Assembly: GCF_001424585.1 (NCBI RefSeq)
Contig: NZ_LMPJ01000011.1
Coordinates: forward strand, 97,451 to 161,450
DNA: 64,000 nt
From: Chryseobacterium sp. Leaf180
GTDB taxonomy: Bacteria > Bacteroidota > Bacteroidia > Flavobacteriales > Weeksellaceae
Direction of reading: 5' to 3'
Below are positions 44,440 through 52,456 of this stretch, in pieces. The number at the start of each line of letters is the position of its first letter. Position 1 is the stretch's first letter. The translations under genes and the position numbers were made by a program. The notes beneath the pieces were generated by a model. It was not told the DNA's origin, did not search any database, and was given only the letters and a program-made list of their open reading frames with translations.

Positions 44440-45829
44440 ATTTTTTGCAATTCTCATGTTTATGTTTTCCGGATTGGTTTTCGGACAGGATTCTCTCAAA
44501 CTTTCACAGCCTGAATTTCTTTCGATTGTAAAAAAATATCATCCGCTCGCTTACAAATATAGACTTCAAAATAAAATTGCCGAGTCTGAAATTACTCGCG
44601 CAAGAGCAAATTTTGATCCGGTGCTTTCCGGAAAACTGGGTGAGAAAAATATCGATGGTGAAAGATATTACGAACAGAGAAATCTCGGTCTCGAAATCCC
44701 AACGTGGTACGGAATAGAACTGAACGGAAGTTACAATTATCTGGATGGCGAAAGGCTCAGCAACAGCGATACGCGCGGCGGTCTTGCGCAGTTTGGCATC
44801 ACCATTCCTTTAGCCAAAAATCTTCTGTATGACAAACGTCGTGCACTGCTTGATCAGGCAAAATTTGCTTTAAAAATGACAGAAGCCGAGCAAACCGTTC
44901 TTACCAATGATCTTTTTCTCGACGCCGAAAATGCGTATTGGGATTGGGTAAAAAACTTTGAGATTTATAAAATTCAGAAGCGGTCTGTTGAGATTAATTT
45001 GAAGCGACTTCGTCTGACAAAAAGAACCTATGAACTGGGCGAAAGACCGGCGATCGATACCGTGGAAGCATCTTCGCAGTTGCTGAGTTTTCAGCTTCAG
45101 GAGCGCGATGCGTTTATTAATTTCGTGAAAAGCACGCAAAATCTTCAACTCTATCTGTGGCAGGACGGACAGGAATTTTTTCCTGTAGCAGAACTGATTT
45201 TTCCGGCAGATAATTTAGAAGAAAATCCCGGATATTCTGATTATGAATTTTTAGCTGAAAAGATTCGTACGAGAAATCTGGATTCAAATGCGTCGCTTCA
45301 GTACTATTTTCAAAAGGAAAATATTCTGGAAAGTGAGAAGAGACTGAAGTGGCAGAGTTTTTTACCTAAAATTGATTTCAGCTACAATTTCTTCAACAAA
45401 GAAAATTACAGAGCCGATTATCTGCCGCTTTTTGATAATAATTTTCAGTACGGTTTAAAGCTCGAAATTCCTGTTTTTCTGCGTCAGGCAAGAGCCGATT
45501 ATCAGATTGCAAAATTTAAAATCGAGCAAAACCGCCAGGATTTCCGTTTGAAAGAACGCGAAATCAAAACAAAAGTGGAAACGTATGTGAATGAAATTTA
45601 TAATTACAAAACGCAGATCGATTTCTCTACCGAGAATCTTATTAATTACAGCAGACTTCTCAATGCAGAGGAAATTCGCTACAACAACGGTGAAAGCTCA
45701 CTTTTTCTGATTAATTCCAGAGAAAATAAACTTATTGAGGCGCAACAGAAAAACCTTGAACTGCGTGCAAAATTCCTGCAAAGCTATAACAAACTCAAAT
45801 GGCTGAACGAGAATTTTATGATCCGGTAA
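44411..45829 (+). CDS. TolC family outer-membrane efflux protein
   Basis: A 472-aa outer-membrane factor. Signal peptide ends near VFGQ (an ATG at 44429 is an alternative start that removes six residues and leaves the signal peptide cleaner). The mature protein has the two repeats of helical and barrel segments of TolC proteins, e.g. ARANFDPVLSGKLGEKN and the second copy around LKWQSFLPKIDFSYNF, and a long helical C-terminal stretch. It completes the three-part export system with the two preceding genes. Confidence 0.9.
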   Translation: MQKPQKMQSKFFAILMFMFSGLVFGQDSLKLSQPEFLSIVKKYHPLAYKYRLQNKIAESEITRARANFDPVLSGKLGEKNIDGERYYEQRNLGLEIPTWYGIELNGSYNYLDGERLSNSDTRGGLAQFGITIPLAKNLLYDKRRALLDQAKFALKMTEAEQTVLTNDLFLDAENAYWDWVKNFEIYKIQKRSVEINLKRLRLTKRTYELGERPAIDTVEASSQLLSFQLQERDAFINFVKSTQNLQLYLWQDGQEFFPVAELIFPADNLEENPGYSDYEFLAEKIRTRNLDSNASLQYYFQKENILESEKRLKWQSFLPKIDFSYNFFNKENYRADYLPLFDNNFQYGLKLEIPVFLRQARADYQIAKFKIEQNRQDFRLKEREIKTKVETYVNEIYNYKTQIDFSTENLINYSRLLNAEEIRYNNGESSLFLINSRENKLIEAQQKNLELRAKFLQSYNKLKWLNENFMIR

Positions 45830-45845
45830 ATTTTTAAAATAAATT

Positions 45846-47123
45846 TTACTCCTCCGAAAGTTTCTCTGACTGAGAGCCTATAAATGGAATTTTCGGAGCA
45901 AGAAAATATCCGGTGAGACTGGCGAAAAGTATCGGAACAAAATAGGTAAAACCGGTCAGCGTTCCCAGAATAATCGTAGTACTCATCGGCGTTCGCGTCA
46001 CACAGGCATTGATCGCCGCCATACAGCTTACGATTGCTAAAGTCGTGTCAACAGCCGGAAAAAGCTGATGAATGATTAATCCTAAAGTTGTTCCCACAAA
46101 AAACAGCGGAATGATAAAACCGCCGCGCCAGCCCGAAGTTACGGTAACAGCAATCGCAATGATTTTAAAAATAAGAATAACGATCAGGAAATTTAAATCA
46201 AATTTTCCGTTGATCAGTTCATTCACTTCGTGATGTCCGAAATATCTGGTGAGCGGAAAATAAAATGCGATAGTTCCTAAAATAATGCCGCCAACGAACG
46301 TTTTTACATAAATCGGGAAGTTTTTAAACTCAAAAATACGCTTGAAAAATTTGACAACAAAAATGAAAATCCAGCCGGAAAGAGTTCCCACAATTCCGAA
46401 AGCAGTGGCGTATGCAAAATCAAAAACTCCGGTATATTCGTAGGCTTTCAGATCCCATGTGGCGCCGATTCCGAGGTGAATAATCAAAGCAAACATCAGA
46501 TAACTGAAACAGCTTGCCACCAGCGCAGGAATGATTGCTTTGTAATATTCGACCGCGTGACGGTGATGCAGAATTTCCAGCGAAAAAAGACTTCCGCCGA
46601 GCGGAGCGCCAAAAAGTGCTGTAAAACCAGAAGCCATTCCGGCAATGCTTAAAGAGCGTAACTCTTCACCTTTTAATCTGAATAATTTTCCTAAATAAGT
46701 TCCGGTAGAACCTGTAACCTGAACCAAAGGCGCCTCGGGTCCGAGACTTCCGCCGGACGCAACACAGAAAAGTGATGAGAGAATCATCGACGGATTGTTT
46801 TTAGGATCGAGTTTCCCTTTATTAAAACGGATATTATTTACAATCAAATGAATTTCGCCCGGATCACCGATAAAATGAATCACCAAGCCCGCGAGCAAGC
46901 CACAGACTGCCATTGTCGGAATCACCAGAAAACCCTGGAACTGATGAAGAAATTCGGTGAAATATTCCAAAACAATCCAGTACAGACCCGCAATCGTACC
47001 ACCGACCAAACCTGTAATAGCCCACATAAAAAAAGTACGGCTGAAAACAAAAGGATTGAATTTTATCGGCTGATCGAGAAGATTAAACGTACGGATGAGG
47101 CGACGTCTGCGTTTGATTTTCAT
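45846..47123 (-). CDS. ClC-type chloride channel/transporter
   Basis: A 425-aa integral membrane protein with about ten hydrophobic segments. The ClC selectivity motif appears as GGSLGPEAPLVQVTGS (about 129-144), followed by SGFTALFGAPLGGSLFSLE, and the later WRGGFIIPLFFVGTTLG motif. The usual gating Glu position falls in GPEAPLVQ. No cytoplasmic CBS domains follow. Whether it is a channel or a Cl-/H+ exchanger cannot be told. It converges with the TolC gene 16 bp away. Confidence 0.88.
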   Translation of the reverse strand: MKIKRRRRLIRTFNLLDQPIKFNPFVFSRTFFMWAITGLVGGTIAGLYWIVLEYFTEFLHQFQGFLVIPTMAVCGLLAGLVIHFIGDPGEIHLIVNNIRFNKGKLDPKNNPSMILSSLFCVASGGSLGPEAPLVQVTGSTGTYLGKLFRLKGEELRSLSIAGMASGFTALFGAPLGGSLFSLEILHHRHAVEYYKAIIPALVASCFSYLMFALIIHLGIGATWDLKAYEYTGVFDFAYATAFGIVGTLSGWIFIFVVKFFKRIFEFKNFPIYVKTFVGGIILGTIAFYFPLTRYFGHHEVNELINGKFDLNFLIVILIFKIIAIAVTVTSGWRGGFIIPLFFVGTTLGLIIHQLFPAVDTTLAIVSCMAAINACVTRTPMSTTIILGTLTGFTYFVPILFASLTGYFLAPKIPFIGSQSEKLSEE

Positions 47124-47205
47124 TTTGAAAAACTTTTAAATAAGAAGCATTTTTATAAGTTTTCGGTCAGAAAACGAATGCTAGTTGTGCTGAAATATTT
47201 TAGGA

Positions 47206-47592
47206 TTAAAATCTATTCTTCACAAAGTAAAAAATCAGAAAAAGCCAGCTTAAAATCATCAGTAATCCACCAAGCGGCGTAATCGGACCAAGGAATTTCA
47301 GATTCATTCCAAAATAATCCTGCAGACTCAAACCGTAAATACTGAAAGAAAAAAGAATCGTTCCGAAGATCATCATCCACGAAATCCAGTTTTCAGTTTT
47401 GGTTTCAAATTTTAAAATATAGCCTACTATTAAAAGAAAAAATGCGGCGTACATCTGATATCTGACACCGGTTTCGAAGCTTTCCAGCCTTTCTACAGAA
47501 AGAATTTTCTTCAAAGCATGCGCGCCAAAAGCACCGAGAATCACTGAAAGCATTCCGTAGGCAGCACCAAAAACTAAGGTAATTGTTTTCAT
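47206..47592 (-). CDS. DUF423 family membrane protein
   Basis: A 128-aa protein with four hydrophobic segments and the DUF423 signature AAYGMLSVILGAFGAHALK near the N-terminus, followed by ETGVRYQMYAAFFLL and a C-terminal GPITPLGGLLMILSW. Function unknown for the family; it is a small inner-membrane protein. Its ATG overlaps the stop of a 51-residue protein gene, so the two are translationally coupled. Confidence 0.9.
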   Translation of the reverse strand: MKTITLVFGAAYGMLSVILGAFGAHALKKILSVERLESFETGVRYQMYAAFFLLIVGYILKFETKTENWISWMMIFGTILFSFSIYGLSLQDYFGMNLKFLGPITPLGGLLMILSWLFLIFYFVKNRF

Positions 47593-47744
47593 TTATAATT
47601 TACAGTTTTAAAAATTAGAGAAGCCAGACCGATTCCTATAAAAACCCAGGCAAACTTTTTATTTTGTGCCATTCCGGGATTTTTTGTGATTTTCAGAAAA
47701 ATTCCGAAAGTCAGCATAAGGGCAGAAACAATAATTCCAAACAT
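47589..47744 (-). CDS. Small two-helix membrane protein of 51 residues
   Basis: Hand translation gives 51 residues: a hydrophobic segment at 1-18 (MFGIIVSALMLTFGIFL), a basic/polar turn (KITKNPGMAQNKK) and a second hydrophobic segment at 31-46. Its ATG overlaps the mvaA stop (TAATG) and its own stop overlaps the DUF423 start (ATGA), which supports real translation. I do not recognise a family; the partner genes suggest a membrane role but do not define one. Confidence 0.7.
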   Translation of the reverse strand: MFGIIVSALMLTFGIFLKITKNPGMAQNKKFAWVFIGIGLASLIFKTVNYK

Positions 47745-49072
47745 TATTCTGTTCTTAAACGGTTTAATTCCGCAATCACTTCATGATGACTCACAGTTTT
47801 ATCTTTGAAATACGTCACAAAATGCTGCTTTTCATCTTCCGTTGCGCCCATTTGGTTAAGAATATTAAACAGATGCATTTTCATGTGACCTTTCTGAATT
47901 CCTGTTGTGACAAGCGATCGTAATGCTCCGAAATTTTGCGCCAGACCGGAAACCGCAAGAATACTCATCAGTTCCTGAGCGGAAGGTTTACCCAAAAGTG
48001 CCATCGAAAATTTCACCAGCGGATGAAGATTTGTCAGTCCGCCCACAACGCCCACGGAAATTGGTAGATCGATCCAGAATCGGAAAATTCCGTTATCAGT
48101 CGTGCAATGTGTCAATGAAGAATATTTTCCATCTTTTGAAGCATATGCGTGAGCGCAGGCTTCAGTCGCACGGAAATCGTTTCCGGTGGCGATGACAACC
48201 GCATCTACTCCATTCATTATGCCTTTATTATGCGTCGTGGCGCGGTACGGTTCGATTTCTGCGATGGTAACGGCCTGTTTAAATTTCCAGGCAAATTCTT
48301 CGTTTGAAATTCCGCTGTCGTCTTTCAGATCTACAATTTTACATGAAACCTCAGCGCGAACGATGCAGTCGGGCGTGAAATTTGACAAAATATTCATTAC
48401 AATCTGCAGTGAATCTTTTTCTTCCTGAGAAAAATCGACATCGTTGGCTACTTCTTCTTTCAAAGTTTTACCAAACTGCTCAAGGCAGGAATTGATAAAA
48501 TTTGCGCCCATCGAATCTACCGTGTTAAAACTTGCTTTCAGCTGGAAATAATTTTTCAGCTCGGCCGTTTTATCGATGAGCTTAATATCGAGAATTCCAC
48601 CGCCACGGTTTCTCATATTCGCCGTGATGGCTTCTGTACTTTCAAGAAGTTTTTTCTTCAGTTTAAAATTGAAAAAATGCAGCAGTTTGTGCGGTTCCAC
48701 ATTTAAAATAAAATGTGTGTGACCCAGTTTTTCGGTATTGATAATGGTCGTTTTGAAACCACCTTTGTCAAGCCAGAATTTCGCGGCCTTTGAAGCCGCA
48801 GCAACCACCGAACTTTCTTCCACAGCCATTGGTAAAGCCAGTAATTTTCCGTCGATTAAAAAATTTGGAGCAATTCCGTACGGCATGTAGAAATTGGAGA
48901 TCGTGTTTTCCGAAAATTCGTCATGAAGTTTCTGAAGATCTTTATCGTCGTTCCAGTATTGTGTCAGAATATTTTTAAATTCCTGATTTCCGGAGAGATA
49001 AGTATTTACAAGCCAGTCTACTTTGTCATTTTTGGTCTTTTTAGAAAAACCTTCTACGGGCTGATGATTCAT
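47744..49072 (-). CDS. mvaA: Hydroxymethylglutaryl-CoA reductase (class II type)
   Basis: A 442-aa class II HMG-CoA reductase. Signatures: PMAVEESSVVAAASKAAKFW with the catalytic Glu, ATGNDFRATEACAHAYAS with the conserved Asn and Asp, and GVVGGLTNLHPLVKFSMALLG. In Flavobacteriia it makes mevalonate for isoprenoids rather than degrading it. It heads a probable operon with the coupled 51-residue protein and DUF423 genes. Confidence 0.92.
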   Translation of the reverse strand: MNHQPVEGFSKKTKNDKVDWLVNTYLSGNQEFKNILTQYWNDDKDLQKLHDEFSENTISNFYMPYGIAPNFLIDGKLLALPMAVEESSVVAAASKAAKFWLDKGGFKTTIINTEKLGHTHFILNVEPHKLLHFFNFKLKKKLLESTEAITANMRNRGGGILDIKLIDKTAELKNYFQLKASFNTVDSMGANFINSCLEQFGKTLKEEVANDVDFSQEEKDSLQIVMNILSNFTPDCIVRAEVSCKIVDLKDDSGISNEEFAWKFKQAVTIAEIEPYRATTHNKGIMNGVDAVVIATGNDFRATEACAHAYASKDGKYSSLTHCTTDNGIFRFWIDLPISVGVVGGLTNLHPLVKFSMALLGKPSAQELMSILAVSGLAQNFGALRSLVTTGIQKGHMKMHLFNILNQMGATEDEKQHFVTYFKDKTVSHHEVIAELNRLRTE

Positions 49073-49203
49073 CGGGTGTATATTTTTTAAAACTGCAGAA
49101 TTGCGTATCTTTAAAACTAATTTTTTGCTTTCAAAATATAAAAATCACGGTAAATATACAGAATTTACAAGTTACAGCAGTTGACAGGTTCAATCGGTTT
49201 ACC

Positions 49204-49234
49204 TTGATATTTGTCAAGTTTAAACGTATTTTTG
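49204..49234 (+). promoter_or_regulatory. Promoter of the radical-SAM gene with dyad
   Basis: TTG at 49204 and TATTTTTG at 49227-49234 with 20 nt between them fit a Bacteroidota promoter, 27 nt before the ATG. A dyad CTTGA-N6-TCAAG (49203-49218) covers the -33 element and could be an operator; the binding protein is unknown. Confidence 0.5.
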
Positions 49235-49261
49235 GATGACCAAACGCACTAATATTTAATA

Positions 49262-50521
49262 ATGAATTTCGACCGTATAAAGGAAAAACTGGAGATTTTG
49301 GCTGATGCCGCGAAATATGATGTTTCGTGTTCCTCAAGCGGCGGATCGAGAAAAAATAAAAAAGGCGGCCTCGGCGACAGTTCGGCGACCGGCATTTGCC
49401 ACACCTACACAGAAGACGGCCGTTGCGTTTCTCTGCTGAAAGTTCTGCTGACCAATCACTGCATTTATGATTGCGCATATTGCGTTTCCCGAAGTTCGAA
49501 TGATATAAAACGTGCTGCCTTTACGGTAGAAGAAGTCGTTGATGTAACCATTAATTTTTACCGCAGAAACTATATCGAAGGATTATTTCTAAGCTCCGGA
49601 ATCTTCAAAAACGCAGACACGACGATGGAACGTTTGGTGCGTGTAGCGAAAAAACTTCGTCTTGAGGAAAATTTTAACGGCTATATTCACTTAAAATCAA
49701 TTCCCGGTGCGAGTGATGAACTGATGCGTGAAGCGGCTTTATACGCCGACCGGCTTTCGATTAACATTGAAATTCCTACAGAAAGTGGTTTAAAACTTCT
49801 CGCCCCGGAAAAGAACCGTGAAGACATGCTGAACCCGATGAAGTTTGTACAGAACGGAATCGCGCAGTTTAAAGATGAAAAGAAAATCTTCAGAAAGGTA
49901 CCGAAGTTTGCTCCGGCAGGCCAGTCGACGCAGATGATCGTGGGTGCGACCAATGAAAATGATCTTCAGATTATAAAAGTTGCCGATCATTTCTATAAAA
50001 ACTACAGTTTAAAACGTGTCTATTATTCCGGTTATGTGCCGGTTCTGGAAGATAAAAGACTGCCTGCACTGACGACAGCGGTGCCGATGCTTCGTGAAAA
50101 CCGACTGTACCAAAGTGACTGGCTGATGCGGTTTTACGGTTTTAAAGCCGATGAAATTCTCGATCCGCACATGCCGTTTCTTGATCTTGAAGTCGATCCA
50201 AAACTCAGCTGGGCGTTGCGTCATCTGGATCAGTTTCCGGTGAATCTGCAGACAGCCGATTACCAGATGATTCTCCGTATTCCTGGGATTGGTGTAAAGA
50301 CCGCAAAGAAAATTGTGGCTGCACGGCGTTTTCAGGTGCTTACGATCGAGCATTTGCAGAAACTCGGCGCAGCAGTAAACCGCGCGCGTTACTTCATCGA
50401 CTTTAATGCAGGCAATATTTTCCTGCGACATCTGACGGATTTAAACCTAAAAAAACTATTAATCGGCGGAAGTACTTCAAAATTTCAGGATCAGTTTTCG
50501 CAGCAGCTGACGTTGTTTTAA
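49262..50521 (+). CDS. Putative DNA modification/repair radical SAM protein (TIGR03916-type)
   Basis: A 419-aa radical SAM enzyme. The [4Fe-4S] motif is Cys67-x3-Cys71-x2-Cys74 in NHCIYDCAYC, followed by FLSSGIFKNADTTMERLV and the SIPGASDELMREAALYADRLSINIEIPT region. A helix-hairpin-helix at about residues 336-357 (LRIPGIGVKTAKKIVAARR) suggests DNA binding. This layout matches a family known as putative DNA modification/repair radical SAM proteins, normally found next to a DUF4130-type partner. Here the partner lies 600 bp downstream, beyond a toxin-antitoxin pair. Confidence 0.9.
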   Translation: MNFDRIKEKLEILADAAKYDVSCSSSGGSRKNKKGGLGDSSATGICHTYTEDGRCVSLLKVLLTNHCIYDCAYCVSRSSNDIKRAAFTVEEVVDVTINFYRRNYIEGLFLSSGIFKNADTTMERLVRVAKKLRLEENFNGYIHLKSIPGASDELMREAALYADRLSINIEIPTESGLKLLAPEKNREDMLNPMKFVQNGIAQFKDEKKIFRKVPKFAPAGQSTQMIVGATNENDLQIIKVADHFYKNYSLKRVYYSGYVPVLEDKRLPALTTAVPMLRENRLYQSDWLMRFYGFKADEILDPHMPFLDLEVDPKLSWALRHLDQFPVNLQTADYQMILRIPGIGVKTAKKIVAARRFQVLTIEHLQKLGAAVNRARYFIDFNAGNIFLRHLTDLNLKKLLIGGSTSKFQDQFSQQLTLF

Positions 50522-50538
50522 AGTAAGATTTATCCATA

Positions 50539-50574
50539 TTTGCTATTTATAATCAAACTGTTTATATTTGATTA
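50539..50574 (+). promoter_or_regulatory. Promoter and operator of the ParDE-type module
   Basis: TTTG at 50539-50542 and TATATTTG at 50563-50570 with 20 nt between them form a promoter. A palindrome TAATCAAA-N9-TTTGATTA (50550-50574) covers the -7 element, the expected place for autoregulation by the antitoxin or the complex. Confidence 0.7.
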
Positions 50575-50584
50575 AACTTTGAAT

Positions 50585-50818
50585 ATGAATGTAAGTTTCA
50601 CCAAAAAACAGGAAGATTATATCGCAGACCAAATACAGTCGGGTGATTTTCAGAATGCGACTGAGGTGGTGACAGATGCGCTTCGACTTCAAGAGACCTA
50701 TCGACACCGCATCATTGGCGATTTAAAGGTAGAAATAGAAAAAGGTTGGGAGGGAAAATTGAGCAAGCGAAACGTAAAGGATATTATTGCTTCCAAGAAA
50801 ACCGACCACCAGCCTTAA
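50585..50818 (+). CDS. ParD-like antitoxin (ribbon-helix-helix)
   Basis: A 77-aa antitoxin. The N-terminal ribbon-helix-helix segment is VSFTKKQEDYIADQIQSGDFQNATEVVTDALRL, with the S-G-x-x-x-N-A-S/T-E motif of ParD proteins. A charged C-terminal part wraps the toxin in related pairs. The ATG at 50585 was chosen over a TTG two codons upstream. Its stop overlaps the toxin start (TAATG). It probably represses its own promoter at the palindrome directly upstream. Confidence 0.88.
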   Translation: MNVSFTKKQEDYIADQIQSGDFQNATEVVTDALRLQETYRHRIIGDLKVEIEKGWEGKLSKRNVKDIIASKKTDHQP

Positions 50819-51114
50819 TGTTCAGGCACTTTTACATTCTATCTGAAGCTGCCGATCACGATCTTGAAGACATATTTGATTTTACAGAAGAGAATTTCGG
50901 ATTTGCACAGGCAGAGAAATATCTTCTGGAAATAGAGGAACGGATACAGCAGTTATGCATCCATCCGGAGCTGGGAAAACGCCGCGAAGAAATAAAAGAA
51001 AATCTATACAGTTTCCCAAAAGACAACCACGTCATTTTTTACAGAATATTTGCCGATCACCTTCGCATTGTGCGCATTTTACACGGGAGTAAGGATCTTC
51101 CCGTACATTTTTAA
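50818..51114 (+). CDS. ParE/RelE-superfamily toxin
   Basis: A 98-aa toxin with the RelE/ParE fold: YILSEAADHDLEDIFDFTEENFG at the start, an HPELGKRREEI turn, and the C-terminal strands HVIFYRIFADHLRIVRILHG, which are the family signature. The frame is open further upstream within the antitoxin, but the coupled ATG at 50818 fits. ParE toxins poison DNA gyrase while RelE toxins cut mRNA; which applies here is not shown. Its stop is 12 bp before the DUF4130-type gene. Confidence 0.88.
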   Translation: MFRHFYILSEAADHDLEDIFDFTEENFGFAQAEKYLLEIEERIQQLCIHPELGKRREEIKENLYSFPKDNHVIFYRIFADHLRIVRILHGSKDLPVHF

Positions 51115-51126
51115 AACACGATTTGC

Positions 51127-51885
51127 ATGACCACCCTACGCTACGACGGCAGTTTCGACGGACTTTTTACAGCTATCTTCGAGGTGTTTGAGTACAAATA
51201 CCGCGAGGTGGAGATTGTTTCGCAACAGCGTTTTTTTCAGGAGAATATATTCGCTGAGATACATGAAGTGATTACCAGCGAAGAAAAATCTGAGCGTGTG
51301 CTGAAAAAGCTGGAGCAAAGCATCGGGAAAGTCGGTATACATGAGCTGCTGAAGGTTTTTCTTTCGGAGGAAGCAGACCTGGAAGCGCTGGTACTGTCGG
51401 CGGTACGGCAGTCGGTGCAGTTTCCGGGGGAGAATATTCTGCAGAATTATGCCGATGAAAGCATCCTGAGAATTGCCAAAATCAACAAATCGGTGAGCCG
51501 CGAACGCCACAGGATGACGGCTTTTATCCGGTTTGAAAAGATGCAGGATGACGTGTATTTCGCCAAAATCGATCCCGATTTTAATGTGCTTCCGCTCATC
51601 AAAACGCATTTTCAGAACCGGTATCAGGATCAGAAGTGGATGATTTATGATCTCAGACGACAGTACGGTTTGCTGTACGATCTGGAGCACTGCGACTTTT
51701 TTTACCCTGATGAGAAGATCGACCTCAGCAGGTATGACGAGAAATTTCACGATGAAGAAAAGAAATACCAGACGCTTTGGCAGCGGTACTTCTTTAAAAC
51801 CAACATCGTGGAAAGGAAAAATATCAAACTTCATCTGCAGCACGTCCCGAAACGCTACTGGAAATACCTTACCGAGAAAAGATAG
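51127..51885 (+). CDS. TIGR03915/DUF4130-type putative DNA repair protein
   Basis: A 252-aa protein starting TLRYDGSFDGLFTAIFEVFE, the start typical of the TIGR03915 family, which occurs with the radical-SAM protein at 49262. Further family features: RERHRMTAFIRFEK, YFAKIDPDFNVLPLI, HFQNRYQDQKWMIYDLRRQYGLLYDL, and the C-terminal RYFFKTNIVERKN ... HVPKRYWKYLTE. The role in DNA repair or modification is predicted from phylogenetic pairing, not shown. Long reading frames on the other strand are shadows. Confidence 0.88.
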   Translation: MTTLRYDGSFDGLFTAIFEVFEYKYREVEIVSQQRFFQENIFAEIHEVITSEEKSERVLKKLEQSIGKVGIHELLKVFLSEEADLEALVLSAVRQSVQFPGENILQNYADESILRIAKINKSVSRERHRMTAFIRFEKMQDDVYFAKIDPDFNVLPLIKTHFQNRYQDQKWMIYDLRRQYGLLYDLEHCDFFYPDEKIDLSRYDEKFHDEEKKYQTLWQRYFFKTNIVERKNIKLHLQHVPKRYWKYLTEKR

Positions 51886-51937
51886 TTTCGAAAGGAAGAT
51901 TCAAACCAAATTTTTATCTGTTTTAAAGTATTCTCCC

Positions 51938-52352
51938 GAAAGATGGCGATCTCTTACCCAAAAGATGGCGATCTTTTCCCCAACTCACAGTAATGACTTT
52001 GGCAACTCCTGGTAATGATATTTTCCGGGGTAAAAACGTCTTTCCGGAAGGTTTTAAAACCTTTATCAAAATCCTTCAGACGGCTTTCGAAAAAGCATGC
52101 ATGGTTTTACCAAAAAGCATGCATGGATTTACCCAAAAGCATGCAAGGTTTTATCTGAAACCTCAGCAGGCTTTTCCCGGAAGCAAGCTTGATTATCTCT
52201 AAAAGCTAACGTGGATTTACCCAAAAGCAAGCTTGCTTTTAAAAAAAGCTTTAGACGAGTTGGTCAAAACGTAGTAACGACTTAGGCAAAAGCACGCCAC
52301 CTTTCTGAAAAAGCTGGCGGGCTTTTCATAAAAAGCAGGCGGGCTTTTGGCA
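51938..52352. repeat. Array of about 18 degenerate 22-bp palindromic repeats
   Basis: Units start with an A tract at nearly exact 22-bp intervals (51938, 51960, 51982, 52004, then 52068, 52091, 52113, 52135, 52179, 52201, 52223, 52244, 52266, 52288, 52309, 52331). The typical unit is AAAAGC-N6-GCTTTT plus a 4-nt spacer often ACCC; one unit is a perfect 18-bp palindrome. Neighbouring units share central words (GATGGCGATC twice, GCATGCATGG twice, GCAAGCTTG twice, GGCGGGC twice), as if born by tandem duplication and then diverged. No gene is supported in the 570 bp between the DUF4130-type gene and pfkA. Confidence 0.8.
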
Positions 52353-52429
52353 TAGCCCTGTAAACAGTGTATAAAACCTTTAGCCTAAACTAAACCGCCA
52401 CAAACTGCCGTTATCTGAACTTGTTTTTG

Positions 52430-52437
52430 TAAATTTG
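52430..52437 (+). promoter_or_regulatory. Bacteroidota -7 element (TAAATTTG)
   Basis: Matches TAnnTTTG, 19 nt before the pfkA ATG, downstream of the repeat array. Confidence 0.5.
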
Positions 52438-52456
52438 TTTGCGAAATTTAGACTAC

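Noticed and set aside
50746..50817. Extended start for the ParE-type toxin
   Set aside because: The extra 24 residues overlap the antitoxin and lack family character; the coupled ATG at 50818 is better.
51136..51843. 235-aa frame on the minus strand inside the DUF4130-type gene
   Set aside because: Complement of a well-supported gene; the product has no recognisable domain.
51993..52202. 69-codon frame across the 22-bp array
   Set aside because: The repeat period is not a multiple of three, so the frame is interrupted by chance; its peptide is an artefact of the repeats.
51938..52352. CRISPR array
   Set aside because: Units are 20-25 nt and all degenerate, there are no constant repeats alternating with unique spacers, and no cas genes are near.
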